From positions 1,408,501 to 1,472,500 of the forward strand of contig NZ_CP136684.1 in the NCBI RefSeq assembly GCF_032921865.1: 64,000 nt of DNA, in the 5' to 3' direction. The stretch's first letter is position 1. Every line of letters begins with the position of its first letter. The notes beneath the pieces are model-generated. The model searched no databases. It saw only the letters and a list, made by a program, of their open reading frames with translations, and was not told the DNA's origin. Origin of the DNA: Thalassospira lucentensis. Its GTDB lineage: Bacteria; Pseudomonadota; Alphaproteobacteria; Rhodospirillales; Thalassospiraceae. The position numbers and the translations under genes are program-made. Below, one piece after another: positions 34,866 through 44,900 of the stretch.

Positions 34866-35710
34866 GCGACGCAATCATCGGCGGCCAGGACCGCATTGCC
34901 AAACGTTTCGCCAAGCTCAGGGAAGAAGGTCGTGCCGGTCTGGTGACCTTTATCACCGCAGGTGACCCGGACCCTGAAGCCTCGTTTGAAATCCTCAAAG
35001 CCCTGCCCGAAGCCGGTGCGGATGTGATCGAACTTGGTATGCCATTTACCGATCCGATGGCCGATGGCCCGGCCATTCAGGAAGCATCAATCCGTGCATT
35101 GGCAGCCGGCATGCATATGCGCAAGACCCTGTCGCTGGTTCGCGGTTTCCGCGACCAGGATCACGAAACGCCGATCATTCTGATGGGTTATTACAACCCG
35201 ATCTATATCTATGGCGTTGCCGAATTCCTTGAAGATGCACGCAATGCAGGGGTTGATGGCCTGATTGTCGTCGATCTGCCGCCCGAAGAAGATGCCGAAC
35301 TTTGCGTCCCGACCGTGGAAAAAGGTTTGTCCTTCATTCGACTGACAACCCCGACATCCGATGACAAACGCCTGCCGAAACTCGTTCAGAATACATCAGG
35401 CTTTGTTTATTATGTCTCGGTTGCTGGTGTTACAGGTGCCGGTTCGGCAACCAATGACCAGATTGTCGAAGCCATGGCACGCCTCCGTCGCCATACGGAT
35501 TTGCCGATTGCCGTTGGTTTCGGTATCAAGAACGCGACCCAGGCCGCAGAAGTTGCCCGGCAGGCTGATGCTGCTGTGGTCGGGTCGGCAATCGTATCAA
35601 AAATTGCCGAAAGTCTTGACGAAAACGGCAAGGCCACCGATAAGACCGCCTCTATGGTCACAGGCCTTGTTCGCGAACTTGCAGACGGGGTACGCAACGC
35701 GCGCAACTAA
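34862..35710 (+). CDS. trpA: Tryptophan synthase alpha subunit
   Basis: 282 residues from a GTG inside the trpB stop region. TIM-barrel motifs: '[19 protein letters not shown]', catalytic Glu in '[17 protein letters not shown]' with the Asp of MADGP, loop 6 '[13 protein letters not shown]', and '[18 protein letters not shown]'. It cleaves indole-3-glycerol phosphate to indole, channelled to TrpB. Confidence 0.98.
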   Translation: MSDAIIGGQDRIAKRFAKLREEGRAGLVTFITAGDPDPEASFEILKALPEAGADVIELGMPFTDPMADGPAIQEASIRALAAGMHMRKTLSLVRGFRDQDHETPIILMGYYNPIYIYGVAEFLEDARNAGVDGLIVVDLPPEEDAELCVPTVEKGLSFIRLTTPTSDDKRLPKLVQNTSGFVYYVSVAGVTGAGSATNDQIVEAMARLRRHTDLPIAVGFGIKNATQAAEVARQADAAVVGSAIVSKIAESLDENGKATDKTASMVTGLVRELADGVRNARN

Positions 35711-35767
35711 TGCTGTGCGTTGCTGTGAAATGACCGATATAGGCAAAACCAAGGATCAGTATCCGAT

Positions 35768-36703
35768 ATGTCGTGGCTGACAGAATTCGTCCGTCCCAAG
35801 ATTCAGAAACTTGTTCGCCGCACCGATGTGCCCGAAAATCTCTGGCATAAGTGCCCGTCGTGCGAACAGATGATCTTCCACCGTGACCTGGCAAAGAACA
35901 AACATGTTTGCCAGCATTGCGGCCATCATATGCGCATTTCAGCCAAGGACCGTCTTGAACTCCTGTTCGATGAGGGCAAATATCAGCTCATAGAACTGCC
36001 GAGCGTTCCGGTCGATCCGCTGAAATTCCGCGACCAGAAAAAATACACCGACCGCCTGAAAGCAGCACAGGCCAAGGCAACCTACAAAGATGCCCTGGCT
36101 GTTGCGCATGGCGATGTCGGCGGTCATGCAACCGTCGTTGCGGTCTTCGATTTTTCCTTCATGGGCGGATCGATGGGCACCGCCGTTGGCGAAGGCATCG
36201 TTGCCGCGGCCGAGCTCGCAACGGTTCAGGATGCGGCCCTTATCATCGTTCCGGCGTCGGGCGGTGCACGTATGCAGGAAGGCATTCTAAGCCTGATGCA
36301 AATGGCGCGCACCACGGCCGCGATCGAGAAGGTCAAGGAAAAGGGTCTGCCCTATTTCGTCCTTCTAACCGATCCGACCACCGGTGGTGTTTCGGCATCC
36401 TTCGCCATGCTGGGTGATATCCAGATTGCCGAGCCGGGTGCACAGATCGGTTTTGCCGGTCGTCGCGTGATTGAAAATACCATTCGTGAAAAACTTCCCG
36501 ATGATTTCCAGACAGCCGAATATCTTCTGGAACACGGGATGGTCGATATGGTCGTACCGCGCGGTGAACTGAATGAAACCATCGGTCACCTGATCGATAT
36601 GATCCGCCGCACCAAGCCGGGTGCCGCGATCGTTCCGATCAAGGATGCGAAGAAGAAACCCGCGAAAAAGGCCGAGACCGAAGGTGACAACGCCAAGAAG
36701 TGA
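35768..36703 (+). CDS. accD: Acetyl-CoA carboxylase carboxyltransferase subunit beta
   Basis: 311 residues. An N-terminal zinc ribbon (CPSC...CQHC, about 29-51) precedes the crotonase-fold carboxyltransferase domain: 'FMGGSMGTAVGEGI', 'ASGGARMQEGILSLMQM', 'TDPTTGGVSASFAMLGD', 'IGFAGRRVIE'. It catalyses malonyl-CoA formation with AccA for fatty acid synthesis. The C-terminal tail is Lys-rich ('KDAKKKPAKKAE'). Confidence 0.98.
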   Translation: MSWLTEFVRPKIQKLVRRTDVPENLWHKCPSCEQMIFHRDLAKNKHVCQHCGHHMRISAKDRLELLFDEGKYQLIELPSVPVDPLKFRDQKKYTDRLKAAQAKATYKDALAVAHGDVGGHATVVAVFDFSFMGGSMGTAVGEGIVAAAELATVQDAALIIVPASGGARMQEGILSLMQMARTTAAIEKVKEKGLPYFVLLTDPTTGGVSASFAMLGDIQIAEPGAQIGFAGRRVIENTIREKLPDDFQTAEYLLEHGMVDMVVPRGELNETIGHLIDMIRRTKPGAAIVPIKDAKKKPAKKAETEGDNAKK

Positions 36704-37979
36704 CGCGATTCTTGCGCGTCTGGGCCAGCTTCATCCAAAAGTGATCGATCTTTCATTGGGTCGGATTACCCGCTTGCTCGCCAAGCTGGGTAATCCGCAC
36801 CTGAATTTGCCACCCGTCATTCATCTGGCCGGAACCAATGGCAAGGGATCGACATTGGCCTACCTGCGTGCCATCTATGAGGCTGCGGGTCTTCGTGTTC
36901 ATACATCGACTTCCCCCCATCTTGTTCGCTTTCACGAACGCATACGTCTGGCCGGTGAACTGATCACCGAAGACGTGCTGTGCGACCTTCTTGAAGAAGT
37001 CGAAGCAATCAATGACGGCGAACAGATAACATTTTTTGAAATCACCCAGGCAGCAGCTTTTCTGGCCTATTCACGGGTTCCGGCAGACGTTGTCCTGCTT
37101 GAAACCGGTCTTGGCGGGCGGGTTGATGCATCAAACGTGATTGATAAACCGGCTCTGACCGTTATTACACCAATCTCGCTTGATCATCAGGGCTTCCTTG
37201 GCGATACCATTGCCAAGATCGCCTTTGAAAAGGCCGGGATCATGAAGCCGGGTGTACCGTGTGTGCTTGCACCTCAAAGCCTTGAGGCCTTTGATACGCT
37301 TGCCCGCCACGCCAACGATATCGGCAGCTCCCTGATCACGAATTTCGGCATCACCGCCGAACGCGAGGACGGCTTTACGCTTCGCATTACCGAAGAAGAA
37401 TTTGATTTGCCTTTGCCTGCCTTGCCGGGGCGCCATCAATTTATCAATGCCGCGACCGCCATTACCGCTGCACGCTACGCCGGTATTCCCGATGTCGCAG
37501 GGCCGGATTTGGCAATAGTAGCGCGTGGGATCAGCCAAGCCAGCTGGCCCGCACGCCTTCAGAAGCTATTCACCGGACCACTTTGTGATGCTCTGCCTGA
37601 GGGGTGCGAGCTTATTCTGGATGGGGGACACAATATCGCAGCTGCCGAAGTCATCGCAGACTGGCTGTCCCGGCAGCCCAAAGGCGATACCGTCGCGATC
37701 ATGGGAATGCTTGATAACAGGGACCCGGTCGCATTTCTCCAACCGCTGGCCCCTCATATCACATCATTTGCCGGCATTCCGATCCCGGGAGATCACGAAG
37801 TCCACAGCGCCGATACGTTGCGTGATGCTGCCGCCACGGCAGGAATCGCAAATGCATATGCCTGCGAAACCCTGGATGATGCGTTGGCCGTTCTGAAGAA
37901 CGCTGTTGCAAAACCCAAAAGAGTTTTGATTTTGGGGTCGCTATATCTGGCAGGTGTTGTACTGGAAAATCACACCTGA
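36684..37979 (+). CDS. folC: Bifunctional folylpolyglutamate/dihydrofolate synthase
   Basis: 431 residues from a GTG at 36684 (VTTPRSDAILARLGQLHPK...), overlapping the accD stop by 20 bp; the ATG at 36621 would give an Arg-rich non-conserved tail. Mur-ligase-type ATP loop 'HLAGTNGKGST', 'STSPHLVRFHERIR', 'LLETGLGGRVDASN', 'PISLDHQGFLG', 'ILDGGHNIAAAEV'. It makes dihydrofolate and adds glutamates to folates. Last gene of the trpBA-accD-folC run. Confidence 0.94.
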   Translation: MTTPRSDAILARLGQLHPKVIDLSLGRITRLLAKLGNPHLNLPPVIHLAGTNGKGSTLAYLRAIYEAAGLRVHTSTSPHLVRFHERIRLAGELITEDVLCDLLEEVEAINDGEQITFFEITQAAAFLAYSRVPADVVLLETGLGGRVDASNVIDKPALTVITPISLDHQGFLGDTIAKIAFEKAGIMKPGVPCVLAPQSLEAFDTLARHANDIGSSLITNFGITAEREDGFTLRITEEEFDLPLPALPGRHQFINAATAITAARYAGIPDVAGPDLAIVARGISQASWPARLQKLFTGPLCDALPEGCELILDGGHNIAAAEVIADWLSRQPKGDTVAIMGMLDNRDPVAFLQPLAPHITSFAGIPIPGDHEVHSADTLRDAAATAGIANAYACETLDDALAVLKNAVAKPKRVLILGSLYLAGVVLENHT

Positions 37980-37996
37980 TCTGGCCCGTCTCGCGA

Positions 37997-38875
37997 TCAG
38001 ATTTCCGGTAAACGCACTTTATTGTTTACTGCTGACGAACTGCCGCCCCCCGTGCCACTGCCGTTTGATGATCCGTCATCATCCTTGCGCAGGCGAAGAC
38101 TGCCAGCTTTGTGCACCTTGCGCCGGTCTCCGGCCACACCGGGCGGCAATCCGGCAGAGGCACCCTCTTTCGAAATCTGGTTCCTTACATGCTCCATCCG
38201 GTCATAACGATCTGCTTCGCGCCGAACAGTGCGACCGGTAACCCATGTGTAACCCAACACATAAAGCAGAAATCCCCCTACGCCGATGGTAAGGGTCAGG
38301 AACTGCAAAACCGGCAGAAAACTACCGAATAGCTGCCCACCGCCATAAATCATGAAAATGCAAACCGCCGCCACGGGGGCGAGTGCAAGGAAGAATATCC
38401 CGCGCACCTTGTGGCGGATCGGCCCGTAATGCATCAGCATCGCGTAAAACAGGTACATCAGCGCGATGAACACCACGAGTTTGATCAGCAGCACGAAATG
38501 GTCGACCGCCGGAAGGCGCTGGTTACGGTCATAAACGCCAAAGACAACGAACAAACCGTGCAGGAAAAGCCCGAAAATTCCAAACGTAATAAGAAAGCGC
38601 ATCCATGAGGACGCACTAAAGAACCTGCGCCATCCCGATCCGTTGGACCGCGCAACCCGTTCGGCTTTTTTGGCCTTCTTGCGCCGATTTACCAGCTTCA
38701 TGTCGTCATGCAGCTCGCGCGTCGGTTCTGCGGTTTCAATGCCGATGCCTTGTGGCTTGAAAACCGGTTTATCTTCCATCGCCGGCAATGACCGGTTCTC
38801 CCGTTTCCCGAAGGGAAGTTGCACTGCGATAGACCATATCAATCCCTGTGCGTCCTGATAAGCCCAAAGCGACAT
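37997..38875 (-). CDS. Hypothetical integral membrane protein
   Basis: Up to 292 residues from the ATG at 38875; the ATG at 38779 is an alternative, and neither has a clear ribosome site. A basic stretch (about 60-80, KLVNRRKKAKKAERVARSNG) precedes four membrane helices (about 92-112, 128-147, 156-176, 186-208). The last 80 residues are charged, then low-complexity Gly/Ser. I do not recognise a family. It is convergent with folC (18 bp) and divergent from polA. Confidence 0.7.
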   Translation of the reverse strand: MSLWAYQDAQGLIWSIAVQLPFGKRENRSLPAMEDKPVFKPQGIGIETAEPTRELHDDMKLVNRRKKAKKAERVARSNGSGWRRFFSASSWMRFLITFGIFGLFLHGLFVVFGVYDRNQRLPAVDHFVLLIKLVVFIALMYLFYAMLMHYGPIRHKVRGIFFLALAPVAAVCIFMIYGGGQLFGSFLPVLQFLTLTIGVGGFLLYVLGYTWVTGRTVRREADRYDRMEHVRNQISKEGASAGLPPGVAGDRRKVHKAGSLRLRKDDDGSSNGSGTGGGSSSAVNNKVRLPEI

Positions 38876-39079
38876 CCTGACATAAATGGTCAGAATACGA
38901 TCATGACCGAAGTTTTCATTTCGATATCGACACGATAGTCAAAATTCTTGCTCTCTCCTGACAGTCTCCTGTCAGTAGTAGAGCCGGAAACAGCCAATAT
39001 ATTCCCGCTTTCGGCGATGCCCCACTCGACTTAGCCCGCTGGATCGGGCATTCTGCGGGCCATCAAATCACACGAATGA

Positions 39080-41920
39080 ATGAGCATTAGACGCATGACA
39101 GATTCTGCGCCATCCACCGGTAAATCCCCCCGTCGCGTTGTTCTGGTTGACGGATCGGGCTTTATTTTCCGGGCCTTCCATGCCTTGCCTCCGATGACCA
39201 GTCCGGATGGTACACCGGTGAATGCGGTGTATGGTTTCTGTACCATGCTGATGAAATTGCGCGAAGATACCAAGCCCGATCATATGGCGGTTATCTTCGA
39301 TACCAAGGGTAAGTCGTTCAGAAACGACTTCTATCCCGAATACAAAGCGCACCGTCCGCCGCCGCCCGAAGAACTGGTCCCCCAGTTCGGGCTTATCCGC
39401 GATGCGACGCGTGCCTTCAACCTGCCTTCGATCGAACTCGAAGGATACGAGGCCGATGATCTGATCGCGACCTACGCCCGACAGGCTGAGGCCGAAGGTT
39501 CCGATGTGATTATCGTGTCTTCAGACAAGGACCTGATGCAACTTGTCACGGACCGGGTGCAAATGTTTGATGCGATGAAGAATCGCACCATTGGCGCACC
39601 AGAGGTTCTCGAAAAATTCGGCGTCACACCGGATAAGGTCATTGATATTCAGGCATTGGCTGGCGATTCCGTTGATAACGTACCCGGTGTACCAGGCATC
39701 GGTATCAAAACCGCAGCCCAACTGATTGATGAATATGGCGATCTGGATGGTTTGCTGGAACGTGCAGGAGAAATCAAGCAACCCAAACGCCGTGAGAAAC
39801 TGATCGAGAATGCCGAACTGGCCCGCATTTCGCGCGATCTGGTGACCCTCAAAACCGACGTTCCGGTTGTCGAGAAACTTGATGGTTTCGAACTGCGCGA
39901 ACCTGATCCGGATGTTCTTTTAAGCTTTGTTTCAACACACGGCTTTAAATCTTTGGTTTCTAAAATAAAGGCGAAATTCGGTGGTTCTGTTGATGCCGAG
40001 GGCATTGTCGAACCCGGAACCGGTGTCAATGATATCAGTGTTGAAAAGGCAGAATATGAACTTGTGCAGGATGAAGACCGCCTAAGACACTGGATTTCAA
40101 TGGCTGAATATGCCGGTACGCTTGCTGTCGATACCGAAACCACATCACTTAATGCCCATCAGGCCAAGCTGGTTGGCATTTCGCTTTCGACCGAACCGGG
40201 CAATGGTTGTTATATCCCTGTCGGACACGGACAGGGTCACAGCGAAAGTGGCGAAGCGCAGGGTGGTTTCGATTTCGATGCCCCTGCCGAGGCACCGGCA
40301 AAAATAGATGTCCCAAAACAAATCCCGCTTGATCGCGCGATTGCCTTACTCAAACCTCTTCTGGAAGACCCGGGCGTTCTTAAGGTCGGCCAGAACCTGA
40401 AATACGATATGATCGTATTGTCCCGTCATGGCATCAATGTCGCCCCGATAGACGACACCATGGTGCTGTCCTATGTTCTGGACGGCACAAGCCACGGCCA
40501 TGGCATGGATGAATTGGCCGAACTGCATCTGGATTACAAACCAATCAAGTTTTCCGATGTTTGCGGATCGGGCAAGACCCAGATCACGTTTGATCAGGTT
40601 CCGCTCGACAAGGCGCTTGAATACGCTGCCGAAGACGCCGATATCACATTGCGCCTGCACCGGCTTCTGAAGCCCCGCATTGCGCAGGAACATATGGCCA
40701 GCGTCTATGAAACGCTGGATCGGCCGCTTGTACCGGTACTGGCCAAAATGGAAAGCCTTGGCATCCGTATTGACGCGGACAAACTCAAAACCCTATCGAA
40801 CGATTTTGCCAAACGGATGGCCGCCCTTGAAGAAACCATCCATGAAATGGCCGGTGAACCGTTCAATCTGGGCAGCCCCAAACAGCTTGGCGAAATCCTG
40901 TTTGAAAAGATGCGCCTGCCGGGCGGGAAAAAGACCAAAACCGGTGCGTGGCAGACCGGCGCGGATGTTCTTGAAGCATTGGCGGCCCAGGGACATGACC
41001 TGCCAACCAAAATCCTTGAATGGCGGCAGCTTTCAAAGCTTAAAAGCACTTATACCGACGCGCTTGCCCATCATATCAATCCGGAAACCGGCCGCGTCCA
41101 CACAAGTTACGGCCAGACCAATGTGAATACCGGTCGTCTGTCGTCAAACGACCCAAACCTGCAAAACATTCCGATCAGAAGCGAGGAAGGCCGTAAAATC
41201 CGTACTGCCTTTATCTCGGAACCCGGTTGCAAACTGATTTCTGCCGACTATTCGCAGATTGAATTGCGTCTTCTGGCGCATGTCGCCGAAATCGACGCCC
41301 TACGCGATGCGTTCAAAGATGGCAAGGATATCCACGCCGCGACGGCATCCAAGGTATTCGGCGTACCAATCGAAGGCATGGATCCGATGGTCCGCCGCAA
41401 AGCCAAGGCCATCAATTTCGGCATCATTTACGGTATTTCGGCCTTTGGCCTCGCCAACCAGCTTGGTATCCCGCAAAAAGAAGCCAAAGCCTTTATCGAA
41501 GCCTATTTCGAAATCTATCCCGGCATTCGCGATTACATGGAACAGGCCAAAGATTTCGCCAAAAAGCATGGCTTTGTCAGAACCCTGTTTGGCCGCCAGA
41601 TTCATATCAACGGCATCAATGATAAAAACGGCATGCGCCGAAGCTTTGGCGAACGTGCCGCGATCAACGCCCCGATTCAGGGCGGTGCTGCTGACATCAT
41701 CAAACGCGCGATGATTGCCGTTCCGGGTGCGCTTCTTGATGCGGGGCTTAAAACCCGCATGCTGCTTCAGGTCCACGATGAATTGATATTTGAAGCCCCT
41801 GAAGACGAAACCGAAAAAGCCGTCAAGGTGATCCGTGAGGTCATGGAAAATGCCGCACAGCTGTCCGTACCGCTTATCGCGGATGCCGGTATCGGGGATA
41901 GCTGGGCGGATGCCCATTGA
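39080..41920 (+). CDS. polA: DNA polymerase I
   Basis: 946 residues in three parts: 5' nuclease (about 1-310; 'DGSGFIFRAFHALPP', 'VIFDTKGKSFRNDFYPEYKAHR', 'PGVPGIGIKTAAQLI'), 3'-5' exonuclease (about 335-555; 'LAVDTETTSL' with intact Asp and Glu, 'YAAEDADITLRL'), and polymerase (about 570-946; motif A 'ISADYSQIELRLLAHV', motif B 'RRKAKAINFGIIYG', motif C 'LLQVHDELIFEAP'). Proofreading residues are kept, unlike in some PolA proteins. A second in-frame ATG at 39095 could be the true start. Confidence 0.98.
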   Translation: MSIRRMTDSAPSTGKSPRRVVLVDGSGFIFRAFHALPPMTSPDGTPVNAVYGFCTMLMKLREDTKPDHMAVIFDTKGKSFRNDFYPEYKAHRPPPPEELVPQFGLIRDATRAFNLPSIELEGYEADDLIATYARQAEAEGSDVIIVSSDKDLMQLVTDRVQMFDAMKNRTIGAPEVLEKFGVTPDKVIDIQALAGDSVDNVPGVPGIGIKTAAQLIDEYGDLDGLLERAGEIKQPKRREKLIENAELARISRDLVTLKTDVPVVEKLDGFELREPDPDVLLSFVSTHGFKSLVSKIKAKFGGSVDAEGIVEPGTGVNDISVEKAEYELVQDEDRLRHWISMAEYAGTLAVDTETTSLNAHQAKLVGISLSTEPGNGCYIPVGHGQGHSESGEAQGGFDFDAPAEAPAKIDVPKQIPLDRAIALLKPLLEDPGVLKVGQNLKYDMIVLSRHGINVAPIDDTMVLSYVLDGTSHGHGMDELAELHLDYKPIKFSDVCGSGKTQITFDQVPLDKALEYAAEDADITLRLHRLLKPRIAQEHMASVYETLDRPLVPVLAKMESLGIRIDADKLKTLSNDFAKRMAALEETIHEMAGEPFNLGSPKQLGEILFEKMRLPGGKKTKTGAWQTGADVLEALAAQGHDLPTKILEWRQLSKLKSTYTDALAHHINPETGRVHTSYGQTNVNTGRLSSNDPNLQNIPIRSEEGRKIRTAFISEPGCKLISADYSQIELRLLAHVAEIDALRDAFKDGKDIHAATASKVFGVPIEGMDPMVRRKAKAINFGIIYGISAFGLANQLGIPQKEAKAFIEAYFEIYPGIRDYMEQAKDFAKKHGFVRTLFGRQIHINGINDKNGMRRSFGERAAINAPIQGGAADIIKRAMIAVPGALLDAGLKTRMLLQVHDELIFEAPEDETEKAVKVIREVMENAAQLSVPLIADAGIGDSWADAH

Positions 41921-41950
41921 TCGGATCAATATCCGGATACCTCAGCAAAA

Positions 41951-41982
41951 CAAAAGCCCCGGCAGCACTGCCGGGGCTTTTG
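41951..41982. terminator. Bidirectional terminator between polA and dapB
   Basis: CAAAAGCCCCGGCAG and CTGCCGGGGCTTTTG are perfect inverse arms. The A- and T-rich flanks on both sides allow it to serve the convergent polA and dapB transcripts. Confidence 0.9.
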
Positions 41983-42008
41983 CATAAAATGACCCGATCA
42001 GGGCTGGT

Positions 42009-42809
42009 TTAAAGGCCCAGAACGTCGCGCATCGAATAAAGACCGGGCTTCTTGCCTTCGGCCCATTTCGCGGCACGTACCGCACCTTTGGCGAAAACCT
42101 CGCGTGATGATGCCTTGTGTGTAATTTCGATCCGCTCGCCCTCGCAGGCAAAAACAACCGTGTGATCGCCAACAACATCGCCACCACGCAGCGTTGCAAA
42201 GCCGATGGTGCCGTTTTCACGTGCGCCGGTATGCCCGTCGCGTGACCGCACCGAAACCGCATCCAGATCAACCCCACGACCCTTTGCCGCCGCTTCACCA
42301 AGGCCAAGTGCCGTGCCTGATGGTGCATCAACTTTATGTTTATGATGCATTTCGACGATTTCGATATCAGCCGTATCCTTATCAAGGACCGCAGCAACCT
42401 TCTCGACCAGTGCAAAGGCAAGGTTCACACCGACACTCATATTCGGTGCGAAAATGATGGTTGCAGTTTTGGCTGCAAGCTTAAGCTCCGCTTTCTGATC
42501 GTTTGAAAGCCCGGTCGTACCGATCACAAGGATTTTGCCGGTTTCAGCTGCCAGTTTGGCATGGTTCATGGTCGCAGCCGGTGCGGTGAAATCAATCACC
42601 GCATCAACAGCTTTAAACAATGCCTTGGGATCGTCACCGACCAGAACGCCACTTTCTTCCAGACCAGCAATCAGGGTGACGTCCTTGCCGACAAACGGAC
42701 TGTCTGGCAGATCGGTACCACCGCCAACCTCGCAGCCGTTGGTTTTGAACGTTTCATTGACCAGCATGCGCCCCATACGGCCGGCACATCCGACAATCCC
42801 GATTTTCAT
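42009..42809 (-). CDS. dapB: 4-hydroxy-tetrahydrodipicolinate reductase
   Basis: 266 residues. Nucleotide-binding 'IGIVGCAGRMGRML', 'DFTAPAATMNHAKLA', 'VIGTTGLSNDQ', the active-site 'EMHHKHKVDAPSGTALGLGEA' and 'GFATLRGGDVVGDHTVVFA' identify DapB. It acts in the lysine/diaminopimelate pathway, using NAD(P)H. Confidence 0.97.
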   Translation of the reverse strand: MKIGIVGCAGRMGRMLVNETFKTNGCEVGGGTDLPDSPFVGKDVTLIAGLEESGVLVGDDPKALFKAVDAVIDFTAPAATMNHAKLAAETGKILVIGTTGLSNDQKAELKLAAKTATIIFAPNMSVGVNLAFALVEKVAAVLDKDTADIEIVEMHHKHKVDAPSGTALGLGEAAAKGRGVDLDAVSVRSRDGHTGARENGTIGFATLRGGDVVGDHTVVFACEGERIEITHKASSREVFAKGAVRAAKWAEGKKPGLYSMRDVLGL

Positions 42810-42913
42810 TTCCGGTCTCCTCCGGCAAGCAATTTCAAACGTGTCATTGCTTTAGCACATGCCGCCCTGCGATGAAATCATCGGAAATGTCCAAATGTCG
42901 GACAAATCAACAA

Positions 42914-43798
42914 TCAGCCTGTTGTCGCGGATTGCACTGCAATCCCGTCAAGTTCGGCAACGGCGTCAACCGGAAGCTTAAGGCTGGCAGCCGCAAGGTT
43001 CTGCGTCAAATGCTCGAACGATGACGTACCCGGAATCAACAGGATATTGGCCGAACGCTGCAACAACCAGGCAAGGGCAACCTGCATCGGCGTTGCGTCA
43101 AGGCGCCTGGCAACCTGTGAAAGGGTTTCTGACTGCAATGGCGAAAAACCGCCAAGCGGGAAAAACGGCACATAGGGAATGCCATCAGCCGCAAGGCTAT
43201 CGATCAATCCGTCATCATCGCGATGCGCCAGATTGTACTGATTCTGCACACAGACGATGTCACAAATCTTGCGCCCTTCCTCGATCTGGGTCGGTGTCAC
43301 ATTCGACAATCCGATATGTCGGATCAATCCCTGCTGCTGTAATTTGGCCAAAACGCTAAGCTGTTCTTCAATTGAACCTTCCGCCGGTCCGTGCAACCCG
43401 TGCATCGATCGGAAATTGACAACATCAATCACATCAATCCCCAGATTGCGCAGATTATCATGCACTGCGGAGGTCAATTCAGCAGCCGACAGTGCTGGCA
43501 ACCACGACCCGTCATCGCCTCGCTTTGCACTGATCTTTGTCACGATCACAAGATCATCCTGATAAGGATGAAGGGCTTCACGAATCAGCCGGTTGGTAAT
43601 ATGCGGGCCATAAAAGTCGCTGGTATCAATATGATTGACGCCTGCTTCGACCGCCTTGCGCAGCACCCTGATCGCACTGTCGCGATCTTTGGGTGGGCCA
43701 AAAACACCAGGCCCGGCCAACTGCATCGCGCCATAACCCATACGTTTAACGCTTAGATCACCGATCTTGAAATTCCCGGCTTGCTCGATATTGGACAT
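42914..43798 (-). CDS. Aldo/keto reductase
   Basis: 294 residues with a (beta/alpha)8 fold: 'GYGAMQLAG', 'GVNHIDTSDFYGPHITNRLIREAL' (Asp and Tyr of the catalytic tetrad), 'LVIVTKIS' (Lys), 'VVNFRSMHG' where the usual His position reads Ser-Met-His, 'IGLSNVTPTQIEEG' and 'LIPGTSSFEHLTQNLAAA' (NADPH site). Substrate unknown. It is divergent from a LysR gene that probably regulates it. Confidence 0.88.
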   Translation of the reverse strand: MSNIEQAGNFKIGDLSVKRMGYGAMQLAGPGVFGPPKDRDSAIRVLRKAVEAGVNHIDTSDFYGPHITNRLIREALHPYQDDLVIVTKISAKRGDDGSWLPALSAAELTSAVHDNLRNLGIDVIDVVNFRSMHGLHGPAEGSIEEQLSVLAKLQQQGLIRHIGLSNVTPTQIEEGRKICDIVCVQNQYNLAHRDDDGLIDSLAADGIPYVPFFPLGGFSPLQSETLSQVARRLDATPMQVALAWLLQRSANILLIPGTSSFEHLTQNLAAASLKLPVDAVAELDGIAVQSATTG

Positions 43799-43906
43799 GG
43801 AAATCTCCTTTCATGTCAGACATTCGATTTCTGTCCCGAAGCTAGACCCTACTGTTTTGATCAACAATCCGGTACAATCAGAACAAGCTGTACGGGACTC
43901 AAAACA

Positions 43907-44845
43907 ATGAAAATTGATCTGCCCAATATCACCGCATTCGTCACCGTTGCCCGCGCGGGCGGTTTTCGCGAAGGTGCCCGTATCAGCGGTGGAAGCGCAT
44001 CACGTCTAAGCGATCAGGTCAGACGACTGGAAGCCGAGCTTGGCGTAAGGCTGTTTAACCGCAGCACACGCAGTGTTGCGCTGACCGAAGCCGGTGAAGG
44101 ATTGTTAAACCGGCTTTCTCCTGCCCTTGATGAAATGGAACTGGCTCTTGATGTGGTGAACAGCTTCCGCAGCCGTCCGGCAGGGACTCTGAAACTGAAC
44201 GTGCCTGTAAGTGCGGCACGCCTTGTTCTACCGCACTTTATTCCACCTTTTCTTGCTGCCTATCCCGATATCCGCGTCGAGGTCATTACCGAGGAAAACT
44301 TCGTCGATGTTCTGGCCGAAGGATGCGATGCCGGTATTCGTTATGACGAAAGTCTGGAACTAGACATGATCGCAATTCCGATTGGCCCGCGCACCCAGCG
44401 TTTTGCTGCCGCGGCGTCACCGGGATATCTGGAAAAACACGGTATGCCAGAACATCCCCGCGATCTTCTGGAACATGCCTGCCTGCGCGGACGCTTTGCA
44501 AGCGGGACCATGATCTCATGGGAATTTGAGCGCGGTGATGAAACCATTGAACTAAACCCCGGCGGGCCGTTGCTTGTGCGCCCTGGCGGGGGAACTGACC
44601 TTGCGACTCACGCCGCCTGTATGGGCACGGGTATCGTTTACCTGTTTGAGGACTGGCTTCAGCCCTATTTTGATAGCGGTGCGCTCGTCCCGGTGCTTGC
44701 GGACTGGTGGCCGCGGTTTCCGGGTCCCAAACTGTATTATCCAGGGCGACGCCTTGTCCCCACACCGTTGCGGACCTTCATCGATTTCATCAAAAGTCGT
44801 CCGTGGCCAAACGATCAAGCCAAAGAGAAACCCCGCTCGGAATAA
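43907..44845 (+). CDS. LysR family transcriptional regulator
   Basis: 312 residues from the ATG at 43907; the longer reading from 43781 would overlap the reductase gene. N-terminal HTH ('NITAFVTVARAGGFREGARISGGSASRLSDQVRRLEAELGVRLFNRSTRSVALTEAG') and the LysR effector domain of the aromatic/quinone-type subgroup. The 108-bp divergent gap to the aldo/keto reductase contains TTGATCAA (43857-43864). Confidence 0.92.
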   Translation: MKIDLPNITAFVTVARAGGFREGARISGGSASRLSDQVRRLEAELGVRLFNRSTRSVALTEAGEGLLNRLSPALDEMELALDVVNSFRSRPAGTLKLNVPVSAARLVLPHFIPPFLAAYPDIRVEVITEENFVDVLAEGCDAGIRYDESLELDMIAIPIGPRTQRFAAAASPGYLEKHGMPEHPRDLLEHACLRGRFASGTMISWEFERGDETIELNPGGPLLVRPGGGTDLATHAACMGTGIVYLFEDWLQPYFDSGALVPVLADWWPRFPGPKLYYPGRRLVPTPLRTFIDFIKSRPWPNDQAKEKPRSE

Positions 44846-44857
44846 CAGAGCGGGGTT
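44829..44857 (+). terminator. Hairpin at the 3' end of the LysR gene
   Basis: AACCCCGCTC and GAGCGGGGTT form a 10-bp stem whose 9-base loop contains the LysR stop codon. The downstream sequence is A/T-rich but not a pure T run. Confidence 0.6.
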
Positions 44858-44867
44858 AAAATATATT

Positions 44868-44887
44868 TCGTTCCGAAATCGGAACGA
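44868..44887 (-). terminator. dnaJ terminator
   Basis: TCGTTCCGA and TCGGAACGA pair around two bases, about 14 bp beyond the dnaJ stop. On the minus strand it is followed by AATATATTTT. Confidence 0.65.
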
Positions 44888-44900
44888 TCTGGTGCAGCAC